This document shows, piece by piece, positions 24,138 to 34,200 of a DNA stretch of 64,000 nucleotides. Numbering within the stretch: the stretch's first letter is position 1; every line of letters begins with the position of its first letter. The notes under the pieces are model-generated. The model saw nothing but the letters and a program-made list of their open reading frames with translations, was not told the origin of the DNA and did not search any database. The stretch is from Kappaphycus alvarezii (taxonomy: Eukaryota; Rhodophyta; Florideophyceae; Gigartinales; Solieriaceae): the NCBI GenBank assembly GCA_002205965.3, contig NADL03000465.1, positions 718,838 to 782,837 of the forward strand, given 5' to 3'. The translations under genes and the position numbers were made by a program.

Positions 24138-24917
24138 CTAGCTTTGGAGTGGGAGGCAAACTTCTGCATGTGGCGGGGTACGACCAATCGCTGAAGCTGC
24201 ACACGTGGACCACATGGCATAGCTGAGCTTTTGATAAAGCCGAGAGGATACCTTCGCCTTAGAGCTTCCCATACGGGCCGCGATGGCGGCCGCATACTCG
24301 TCGACCACCTTGGATGTGGTCTCCGATGGGCATGCCAGGGAATCAAAGGCTAGCGAGACAAACTGCCAGCCGAGAAGCGGGCGTCCCGGTGAAGCATGGC
24401 CAGGAATGGCGGCGATATTGGTCGCAAAGTCCCTCAGTTTCCGTCGTTCTGCCGCATTGGCGGCGGCGCGCGCTTCCCGGGCTCCCTTGGATAGGAAGCA
24501 CTGTTGGAAAGGTGAGGAGACTGTGATGTCATACGCACCCGGGAGAGAGGGCGTAGGGTTTTCCGGAGAAGTAGTCGGGTGGACGAGTATGTCAGCAGGT
24601 CGGGCGTCCAGTCCGGGAAGTAAATACGGGACTTCATAGTGGACGCCAGCTCCAGCGGCTTTGAACTGGTCTTTGCCGAGCACTTTTGCCACAGCTTCGT
24701 GGCGGTTCTTCCAAGCGAGACCTTTGTTACACAGGTCAGCGGCATAGTCGCCGAGGTGGTCCATGGGCGCCTTGCATTCTGCGCAAAGGAGTGGGACCGT
24801 TTCGTCGAAGACGGGGACTCCTAAATGGCGCCGCAGCATCACTGACCACACATCATCGTATATGTGGGTGACCATAGACGGGTGGGCAGTGAAGAATGCC
24901 GCAGCAGTTTTATGCAA
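24138..24917 (-). CDS. Retrotransposon-derived CCHC + endonuclease-like C-terminal protein
   Basis: A 259-codon open frame with ATG start, much richer in GC than its surroundings. It matches the C-terminal region that follows reverse transcriptase in some LINE-type polyproteins. Visible in order: a DDVWSVMLRRHLGVP helix; a probable zinc knuckle with C45, C48, H54 and C63; an RHEAVAKVL helix; then an acidic core with E95, RPADI (106-110) and YDITV (129-133), the arrangement of a restriction-like nuclease fold; and a basic alanine-rich helix ending in FVSLAFDSL and YQKLSYAMW. No reverse transcriptase is found upstream. It may be a 5'-truncated element insertion still open by youth, or a retained gene. 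Its 3' end faces the plus-strand copy at 23,371-23,790, about 350 bp away. Family level confident; function inferred. Confidence 0.7.
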   Translation of the reverse strand: MHKTAAAFFTAHPSMVTHIYDDVWSVMLRRHLGVPVFDETVPLLCAECKAPMDHLGDYAADLCNKGLAWKNRHEAVAKVLGKDQFKAAGAGVHYEVPYLLPGLDARPADILVHPTTSPENPTPSLPGAYDITVSSPFQQCFLSKGAREARAAANAAERRKLRDFATNIAAIPGHASPGRPLLGWQFVSLAFDSLACPSETTSKVVDEYAAAIAARMGSSKAKVSSRLYQKLSYAMWSTCAASAIGRTPPHAEVCLPLQS

Positions 24918-27427
24918 AAAAGCGTTTGGTTACATCTTATTTCACCTATTTCTATTGATGCTGGAAATGCCTTTGTATGAGGCCTCAACTGTGCTGATAT
25001 TACGTAAGCCGGATGCAAGCAGAAGGTGAAGGCACGTAGTGCTTTGTTGTGGCGTTCTTGATTCACGTATCACTTGTAGCATAAGCCTCATTTGGAATAC
25101 TGCATGTAGTGCGGGAACATATATCTGGTGTGAAGGGGAGTATCAGGTAGTACGATTTCAAGTAAGACATAACCATTACGAATCGTCAGGTGTGCTTTGT
25201 AGATTACAGACAACATCGCAGACTATAGACAGTCAGGAGCGTCGCAACCGAAGAGATATGTTTGGTCAAGAACGATTGAAATACAGTAAATATCTCTAGT
25301 TCAAACTGTGTCTGTGCGGTACACTAACTGGTCCGACTATTCGGCTAAGAGCTAACCTAATGTGCCTTGGACACTTCCAGAACATACAGTGTTACGTACC
25401 TGGTGGAGATTCGTACATCATCACGAGAAGTTTGTGCTGCGAGAAAATCCTGCGCGTGATGTTGTACAGCATTTTAACACTAGATACAGCGAAAAAAACC
25501 TCGTTGCATTTGAAATGTGAAGTTATGATGAGGTCAATACGAGGAATCTTTGCCCAGTCGCCGGACGGGCACGGGAGACAAGCACTCGTGGGTTGAATCT
25601 GAGTCTGCCTTTTGGAGAGAACAGCACATATAGGAATGACGCTGATGGACGGAGAAAAGCGCGTTGAAAGAACCGTGAAACCAAGGCTTTTCGGGTTTGA
25701 AATCTGTGTCGTGAAAGAAGCTGATTTGGGCCTCTTCTCTTACGTCACCGTGGTCGGGGTCAGACTGGTACATGACCACCAACAACCAGGGTGTGTGATC
25801 GGGGGATATTTCGATCTCTTGCGTCCGTTTTGCACGCCCAATCGTCTGCTTTTCGAACGAGGGAGGTCAACTGAGTTGCGCATGTTAGGCTCAATTGGAT
25901 TGCCGTTACTGACGGCAGTTTCTCCGTATCTAGAGCGAATATCTCTTCTCAGATATTGATTGGCAAACATGACGCATTACGCAGGAGTAACTTTGGCGCG
26001 GTAGTGTGATTGATTGAAAAAGATTGGCGCAGGCGTCGTTGACGTGGATATTTTTTGCCGGGCGTAGCAGGGGGTTGGAATTTTATTCGCGACTTTGTGC
26101 ATTACAGTAAGCCTGGATTTAACGTAGCTAAGTCGCTGCTGACGGTATTCTATATCTTTAGTTGAAAAAAAAGGTCGAGTTGTCGTCAAGAACATTCGTT
26201 GTGTGTAACACATTACAAGATCCCCCACCCTTTTATTTTTAGATTGTTGAATCTCGAGATTGCTGAGTAGCTTCTGGCAGCACTGTACATAATATTGTAG
26301 TCTAAATGGTGCGAGAATTGTAGCTTTTCATTCATGGCTCAAAATTGCAAAGGCATCAACAACAAGGCATTTCCTTAAACCGTACTTTTCAAAAATTAAA
26401 CAACCAAATCATCCCCTTTCCTGAAAACTCTTATATGTTGAGAAAAATATCCAATTAAATTATAATTAGAAATAAACGGTAAATACTGTATGCACTGAGC
26501 TGCTGCAGATATTCCAAAACTGCTAACGGAAAGTCGAGGTTCACCTTCGTATCCTGCAATGGCTGGAAAGACTGGTCAGCAGAGGCCCAAAACAGCAAAA
26601 CAAAAATGCTGAGAATCAGTTTTGAACGATTCGTGATTGGCACATGACATTGCGGCAAAAATAACGCACCCTGCAGTTTGCACAAGGTGCAAGAGATACT
26701 TGAACAACCGCGCTTGGATCTTTACAAGATGCGCCGTTATTCCGGCGGCAATTGCACGTCACGAATCTAGGGATGGATTGAACGAGCAGGACGATATCGG
26801 ACAAACAAGCATTTTCTATGAAAATAAGCGTGGGGCGGTGAGCGGAAGAAAATCCTGGTTGAATCTTTCTCACATGCTTTTACTCCTTACAAAAGCTGCA
26901 AAATTGCATGCATCTTATGGGACTGTAATGTTCGCAGCAATGGAAAGGAACAACGGTAAGCATTTGAAACTGAAAGAAACCAGTGTCGCAAGCACCTATC
27001 CACAGGAGAGTATTATTCAGCAAAGCTAATCTCTGTGCAATGGATTGCAGGATACATCAACGCAATTAACCGAAAGATTCAGTGCGAACTTGTAGGCATG
27101 GTGCGTTGCGGTGGCAGATGCGCAAACAACACTTGACGTCATGGCAGTTTCTCTGAATTTCTTGTTTGTCGGGTGAAGGATTACATCGTTTGCACGGCTT
27201 ACATCATGTATTCGTTTGTGTCTGCCTGATGCCGCATCTAACTAGCGGAGCTGTCTATTTCTGGACGAGGCAATAAAAGCGCAGTGTGGATGATTCAAAA
27301 CGCGATTCGGATGGTTCCCAAGCACGGATTTTATGATATCGGCAACTTGACTAGCTGACAATCTCTATCCTCGCTCCATCGATGCAGGGAGCTTTCGCTG
27401 ACGTGTCCGCACTAGTGAATGATTTGT
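24918..27427. other. Transitional spacer, no gene recognised
   Basis: Open frames up to 130 codons occur (25,612-25,959 and 26,637-27,029 plus; 25,534-25,970 minus) but none matches a family. The minus-strand frame near 25,534-25,785 contains REEAQISFFHDTDFKPEKPW, which reads like real protein but is unsupported by neighbours. The AT-rich landscape gives way to GC-richer sequence near the right end. Confidence 0.35.
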
Positions 27428-27688
27428 TTACGGTGTAGATGTTTTCTGAGACAGATTCGGGTAAGGTGCTTTTGCAGCTCTTCGTGATGTTTTGCACGAG
27501 TTTGATACATGGACAGGAGTAGGATCAGATCTGCGATTCTTGGAAAACAGGTTGGGCAGGTCTAGGCCGGGCAACAAAGCTGGACTAGGAGCGTAAGTTG
27601 GTTCATTGCTCGGTAGTGTCAAGAGAGTTGAGTGGGCTTGCGACTTGGTGTGCAACGTGGACAGTTTGTCCCAACCGTATCTTGCCAT
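27428..27688 (-). CDS. Possible small protein or first exon, unrecognised
   Basis: The frame has a true ATG and runs 86 codons to TAA. The product would be a basic, Ser/Thr/Pro-rich protein beginning MARYGWDKLSTLHTK, with no motif I recognise. The argument for a gene is position: a GTACA palindrome cluster, the repeat that precedes most right-half genes, ends only about 20 bp before the ATG. A coding first exon or a chance frame are both possible. Confidence 0.3.
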   Translation of the reverse strand: MARYGWDKLSTLHTKSQAHSTLLTLPSNEPTYAPSPALLPGLDLPNLFSKNRRSDPTPVHVSNSCKTSRRAAKAPYPNLSQKTSTP

Positions 27689-27705
27689 AACATTTATTGA
27701 TCATA

Positions 27706-27741
27706 CTATACTGTACGGTGCTCCTGTACAGTACAGTACCC
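27706..27741. repeat. GTACA/TGTAC palindrome cluster
   Basis: Contains TATACTGTACGGTG and CTGTACAGTACAGTACC. This is the left-most dense cluster of the motif in the window and lies immediately 5' of the small minus-strand frame at 27,428-27,688. Confidence 0.8.
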
Positions 27742-29031
27742 TACCCTCAGTTGGGTACTTTCGAGATGTCCAGCAATGTGCCTAGCTACAACTAGGCTAG
27801 GGTAAACTCATTCAAGTTGAAGCTGTCCCGCCTTTGTACGACTTTGTCAAAGTGCCTACTCACGCCAAGCACCCGAGCTTGGCCAAGTTTCCCTCCATGT
27901 CCACTTAACAATGCGGGACTCTTAAACAAAGTTCCTCCTCTACATACACCACCGACCGTATCTACCCACTCATATCCCGTACAAGCTTGGTAAAACCCAC
28001 AGCCGCCCATAAAGTCCAAACATTAGATGCCATGGCAATACCTGCTTTTAATATGCTACCGACATCGACCACCTGCTTGTACACCATCTCTGCTATGAAC
28101 AAACCCAAAATGCTCAAAACTCAAGCATTAGATCTCCCACACCTCTTCATTCCCCCTGCCGCGAGTATCACCGTACCCGTAGTGTACACAACGCAAGGAT
28201 GTTGACATGGCATGCCAATTCGTGACCAATGAAATCCCTCGTTCATTGTTCCCACTCATCTACGCGTTCCTCCCGCCCTACTTGTGCATACCCCTCCTAC
28301 ACGCTCGCCCTTCCTTCAACCACCCAACCAATCCACCACGAATTCCTGTACCCCGTCTCAGGGCAAGCCCCCATTTTCCACGTCAATAGCCAAAACCACG
28401 TTGCCTATTTCACCTCTTACACCTCCTGTTTTCTACGTTACCCAAACTTTGCTAACCACTGGTAACACAAATCTACTTTACAATAAGTGCCGCCGCTCAA
28501 ACTAGACCCCTCACCATCTACGAGGACCTACACCTTCCGCACACCTATCTTTGGCCGTACAACTATTCCATTACTTGGTAGAATCGTCTATTCCTCAGGA
28601 GGATCATGTTCCATCGTCCTACTTTCACTGACGCCTGCAAAACAGTCAGCGCTCCCGCCTCCTGTTGCCCTACATCTTTCGCTTTCGCTTTCGCTTTCGC
28701 TTATTTCTTACTCTTACAACGCACAACGCTTCCAGTCAACAAACTTCCATCTTTTACGTCAGCACCAATCTCCCGGAAGAGGCAAATGATTCCTACAGTC
28801 CCAATCTCATCACTTTCCCCATACATAAGTGTCAACGAGGCAAAGAGGTAGCAATCTTCGTCACCATGTCCATCCGCAATAATTCCTCACAGCAAAACGC
28901 CGTCGCGCACACAGTATTGTCATACCATAGCAACCACTAGAGTTCTGCATCACTCGCAACTCACCATTTGCCCACGGCTCGAATCCTTGTTGCAAAGCCC
29001 CTCGCAACAAGACCCCTACATCTAAGTTGCA
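27742..29031. other. Ambiguous coding-like stretch with a CTTTCG microsatellite
   Basis: Pyrimidine-rich plus strand with several overlapping open frames (28,207-28,940) and no recognised family; the frames compete, so no gene is called. At about 28,676-28,703 the hexamer CTTTCG is repeated four times, giving an alternating Phe-Arg or Leu-Ser run in translation. Confidence 0.4.
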
Positions 29032-29633
29032 CTAACCCTCTGCATGCGACTTGATGCTTTTTGATGGAAACACAAACTGCTTAAAAATCATCGATGCTGG
29101 TGTTTCCTCGTACACCTGTCCGGGTGCCAACATCTGATTCTTCAATCCTCCTCGATCATCCTGACCCTCCTCCGACCCGTCCGACGAATCTGTGCTGGCG
29201 ACACATCGCGATGTTGGTTTAACCACTTTAAAGTTCTTACCCAAGTCAACTCTCATCTTGTCCTCCTTTTCCTCCAACGACTCACTGGTTGTCGAGGCCA
29301 AGTGACCCACGTCCCCAACATTGCCATTCTTATTCTCCTTTTCCTCCTCCGTTTCAGTTAGATTCGCTTTCCTTTTGGCATTACGCAAAGCGTCGTACCA
29401 TTCCAGACATTCTCGAGACGTATCGGCATACAAAGCTAGTCTGTTGCTGTAGAGTTCGATGACGATCTTGCACCGCTTGGCATTGCACGAGATAATTGCA
29501 TCCTTAAGGTTCACCGCCAGCTCGGAATAGAACCCGCATCTTGATGGTTGCTGAGCACAGCACCCTGCAACCGCATGTAACGCTTCACGCGACTGCCCAT
29601 CCGCTTTCCTTTCTTACCCAAATATCCCTCCAT
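29032..29633 (-). CDS. PH-domain protein
   Basis: About 200 residues starting at the ATG of MEGYLGKKGKRMGSRVKRYM, which is the first two strands of a pleckstrin homology domain. After one frame break the domain continues with VNLKDAIISCNAKRCKIVIE and LALYADTSRECLEWYDALR, whose tryptophan near the end is the hallmark of the C-terminal PH helix. The remainder is acidic, Lys/Glu/Ser-rich and probably disordered. PH domains bind phosphoinositides or proteins at membranes; the ligand cannot be read here. The break near 29,515-29,520 is repaired by one extra G in GCGGTG. The open sequence before the ATG is hydrophobic but has no in-frame ATG. A TATAATAT element lies on the minus strand at 29,741-29,748, about 110 bp upstream. 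Confidence 0.72.
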
Positions 29634-30151
29634 ATTGTCCCAAGCAACGCAGACAAGTAAAAGTAGAAACAAAGCGGCCGCTATTGCAGTTTGGATACGT
29701 TTTGTAATTTGCACACGATGAGTTCATGCAAGGCAGGAGAATATTATAGGTGCACGAAGGAAAAGTGAAGATCATGAAGAGATCGCCTGCGCGTGATTGC
29801 AGAGTAAAGCAGGGCTTGGCCACTTGCCCCAAAGCGGGACAGGGCATGCATAAACCGCACGGGACTGCATAAGTTTTATCCCGCCCAGGAGGTGATTGCG
29901 TGTGAATATGCCCAGTTGGCTATGCCAACCTAGCTGCAACTGGAATTAACGCGTCCAAAAAAAAAGCAAAAAAAAGCCATTCGAGTAACACACCTACCAC
30001 GTAATCACCAAAACAGCAGCCGCCCGATACCGCCTCATTCCACAAAACTCGTATACTTTTAAATCATCGCCTCCAGTTTGCAAACCAAATCACAGTACCA
30101 TTCCGACGCATCCTGCCATTGGACAAGACGCCAATTGGCGGCTACAACCAA
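29634..30151. other. Intergenic region between the PH and BPL_N genes
   Basis: Contains the likely PH-gene promoter at its left end (minus-strand TATAATAT at 29,741-29,748) and the 3' side of the BPL_N gene at its right. An A-rich run lies near 29,958-29,980. No GTACA cluster is seen here. Confidence 0.5.
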
Positions 30152-30954
30152 CTAGCGCTCATCACTATAACCGCTTGGGCGGCAAGCCACCTTTCTCTCT
30201 ACCATCAAAGCCGCCTGAGCGAAAAGGCGAAGGACTCGCACGCGACCCCCTTCCATTGCCTCCTCATTCCAATTGTGTACAGCTGGCAACTCCGGGTGTA
30301 ACCCACTAAGCGTCACCCAGCCCTCCCCAACCCTTCTCCGCACCACTGCCGCGGGTCTCCCATTCTCAATCCCATGTCTTTTCAATACAGCCTCCACATA
30401 CCTTGCCAACACATTCACACCCCCTCAGCCTCCTCTGCCACATCCCACCCCGCCCCGCCATTACTGTAAACCTCACTTTCAAACTTGATTCCCTCCCATT
30501 CAAACCTCACGCGCTCCAATCCCGCCCCCTTTTCACTCGCGTATTCAAACCCCTTCCGCACCGCCCCTACCGCATCATACGGCACAAATGCCAACGGTCG
30601 ATCACCCACAACCCTTAATTCATGATCCTCCTTTTCAAACACGCAACGTCGACTCGCGAAATACGCCCCTGCACATATACCCAAGTAACTACCACCCCTG
30701 ATCACAAACTCGCGAATAGCCTCTACACCCTCCCCACCAAGACGATCCAAGTACGGCAAATCTGCACCACCGGGCATTAGAAGCGCGCTCAAATATGGCG
30801 GATGTTTGTGTAGTGATGTTATGAGATTGGATGCAATTACGGTGTGAATGTGAGTGGCGGGGAAATGAAGAGTGTGAAGGAGGGCGTCCCGCCAGGCAGC
30901 GATGGAGGAAGGAGAGGCGCCGGCGTCGGTGTAGAGGAACACATGGCGTTGCAT
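30152..30954 (-). CDS. BPL_N / class I glutamine-amidotransferase-like protein
   Basis: About 267 residues from ATG at 30,954. The fold resembles the N-terminal domain of yeast-type biotin protein ligase, a GATase-like module often found as a stand-alone protein. Key signs are LLMPGGADLPYLDRLGG (residues 58-74), the nucleophile elbow YLGICAGAYFAS with Cys94, and a later VYSNGG ... VLARY ... VVRRRVGEGWVTLSGLHPEL, which is how BPL_N domains end. No biotin-ligase catalytic domain follows, so biotin transfer is not implied; a role in ligase regulation or a small-molecule hydrolase/transferase activity is possible. One frame break at the G5 run near 30,418-30,425 is repaired by a sixth G. GTAC palindromes lie 165-250 bp upstream. 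Confidence 0.84.
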
Positions 30955-31118
30955 TGTGCAATATGGGCACAGGGTGGATGGACGATGGCTGGTTACATTG
31001 GGCTGGGACGAGTTTTAACGTGTATAGAGTCGCGGAAGGAAGGTGAAAGGAGGCGGCTATGTCTGGTTGAGGCGGAATGGGCCTTGTCGTCTTTGAGCGC
31101 GGACAAGACCGTCGGCGA

Positions 31119-31203
31119 GTACTGTACATATTGCTGTACTGCGCTGTACTATTGCCGTACAGTAGAGTGTACTGTACTGCAAGATAATGTACTGTACAGG
31201 ACC
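31119..31203. repeat. GTACA/TGTAC palindrome cluster upstream of BPL_N
   Basis: Five or more motif copies, including GTACTGTACA, GCTGTACTGCGCTGTACT, GTACTGTACTGC and GTACTGTACAGG, in 85 bp just upstream of the BPL_N start. Confidence 0.8.
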
Positions 31204-34200
31204 GGTACAATTCACCACTCTCCCCCTACTGTACTTTGCTGTAAGAGTTACTGTAAGATGATAACTGTCGGTGAGGGCTTACAGTTTATGTGCACAGTGA
31301 AACTGTAGGAAAAAGCTTCTGATTAGAGAGAAGAATGGTGAAACCATCGTGCCGCGACAGCAGTTCAACCTAGTTTCATCCAGCTCGGGGCGGATGCCAT
31401 GATCAGTTGGCGTCCTCATCAACCATTTTTGCAGTCGGCGAAAACGGCAGATCACTTCAATTCCCTCTGCTCACGTGACGCTCACTAACCTCATTGCAAC
31501 TCCTCCTGCTTTTAAGTATATTGGTGGAACCATTGGATCTGATCTTTTCATTTCACTTGACATATATCATGCATCTTTTTCAAGCCCAAAACCACTTACC
31601 ACTTTCCCGCAGCCCGTTGCTTGCGTGATGGTTTCCAAACGTCTTTGTAGGCATCTGGTACTGTCCAGCATGCGCATTTCTGGGGTAACAGTTTACGTGT
31701 CATGTAAATACAATTCACACTTGCGCAATCCAGGCCCTCAGAATACTGCAATCGCAATCTCGAGGGTGGTTTGCTTCGTGACAGCTTTTATTTTTCAACT
31801 TTTGAAATTTCTGTCGCGTTATTCGAGCTGAATTGCTCTGAAAGCTTCGATGACGAAAGATTTTCCCAGAGTAGTACATTGTCATTGCAAAACAAGGTTG
31901 CTAGCGTGGGCCAAGCAATTGATTTATTTTCCGATGTGCGATTCAAAAAAAAGTTTCATGATTTTATTGGCTCCCGTGGTACAATAATTTTCATGTGGTA
32001 ATATCAATATTATCGCTGTACTGTTATACTTGTTTCGTCGGGTCGGATCAATTCATGTAAGCGTCACAGCAATACGACAGAACTAAACACATGCATCACG
32101 TCTTGTCGCTCAAATACCGATCGACAGTTGCATAAACGGCATGCTCCTTTTGGCTCTGCTCAGTTCCTGGTGTCCAAGTTGTACTCCCTCATTACACTTT
32201 TTTTGGAAAACCATCCCGTTCTAGACCGCAATACAGGAGTTGTGTACCCAAAACTCGCCAACTAACACTCCTCCCCATCGTATTGGTGCTTCTAAAACAT
32301 GGCTTGTTTGCGAACCCTCTCATAATCCATTGAACAGTTGACGTTAGTGTCACTGCTACGTTGCGTATGCAGGGACACTCTCTTGTGTGCCACGTTACAT
32401 TTTGTCACCCTCAGAAAGGACCTGGCGCTTTGATCCTCAGGTCAATCTACTGGCTAGCCATCTGGTAAAAGCTCTTCGATACCTAGACTTCCAACCGCGG
32501 GAATGTCGCCATTGCACCAGAGCCGATAATTGTGCGACAGAACGCACCGGAGACACGCTTTTTTTTGGTGTCACTTGTACCCATTACACCTACTATGCAA
32601 ATAAGTGGTCTCACTTTTCAAACTATAAAAAACCACAAGCTGCCTCCTTCAGAAAATAGATAACCGCAATCAACGGAAACAATTTCTGCTCTCAGTCCAG
32701 ATAATTATAATAGATAATTGGCTAGTTTCACGGACGCCCAGCGAAAATGTTCAAACCTGTTCTTATTTCTTTTAAGAGGTCTGAGAGTGGCCCTGCCAAG
32801 TCAAGCAAATATTGCCAACTTTACACATGGAACACTTGTAATCTTCACTACGACATCACACGCGGGCAGGTCGGTTGCGACACTAGACTGGAAAGCGCCA
32901 CTCATCCCTTTTTGGATGGGCAGTCTAGCTCCCTCTACGATACAAAGGGTCGGGCCGGTCTGCCAATCTATCGCTTCTGATACAAAATATCTCCGCATGC
33001 TGATATTCAAAACTGCACGCAATATTGATATCAATTTCGTACACAAAACTAAAGGCTACCGATAATTATTGCCACTGGAAGGAGGAAAAGGAGATGGGCC
33101 AAATATAATTTATCAGGCTTATTACTTCCAGTGGGCTAGCCAGAGAGCAATGTCTTTTCTCATGCGTCGGAGCAATAATTATCTGTTTCTAGCCCTCCAG
33201 TTCAATGCGGAATCGATGCATGCAATTTCCTGTACAGTACTTTTGTATACCATTGCAACAACGGTTCAAGAGGGCTACAAAATAATCCTGTCATAGGATT
33301 TATTTCTTGAATGAAACACCGGGCCATGAAACGACAAGTTCTGTGTGGTAATTTGCTTACATAATGCTGAATAACCACATGGGCAATCACAGTACATGTT
33401 CTAAACTTATTGCGCAAAAACCCTTTGAGAGATCAAAAGAGCCGCATTTGAATCCCTTGAAATCTTGGTGAATGCTATTTATTGGCGCTTTTATTCAGAA
33501 AGCGTTGAATGATAGCTTGAGTAATTATTTGCCATTGTATTGATTAGTGCTACTGGAAAATTTAGGAGACCCTCCGAGTTACGTTAATTGCCTATCATTT
33601 AATCTTTGCGTCTAAACCAGACAGAGATGGGTAACGCACTGAGAAGCTTCTGGTCATGTTGAAAGGAAATCGATTTCTACATGTTAAAGTCTCTTTGGAT
33701 TCAGGAACATCTAAATAAATCGTGATGTACTCAAAATGAGTACGAATCGATGAAAAATAAATGTCCCGGTACGAATCTATTCATATTAGTATTTGCAATT
33801 GCCTTTGATTGTTAAAATACTTTTCGAATAGCTCCAGAGTTACTATCGTTGGACTCTTTATTGAAAAGATACCAACATTTTGCAGTAGATAGGATCTGAA
33901 ATTAATACCCTTCTTCCTCAGGAAAGTATAAGTTTGTACAAACAGTTCCTGCTTTGCCATTGTCAGAATTCTGAAAGTTGTGCTATCCGTAACCTACAGC
34001 TTTCATGAGAATTACAATTTCCTGGAGATAACAACACAGACATTTCGATTTGAAGTATTTGACGCAAGATGCAGTGGGTGTTGTAGTAGAAGTGCATTGA
34101 AAGGGTGGAGATTATCCTAACTGTCCATGAAGTCCCAGCTATGGGAAAGTCTATAATTTCGTGGGCCAAGTACTAAAATGTGTTGCATCTCATCGTTCTG

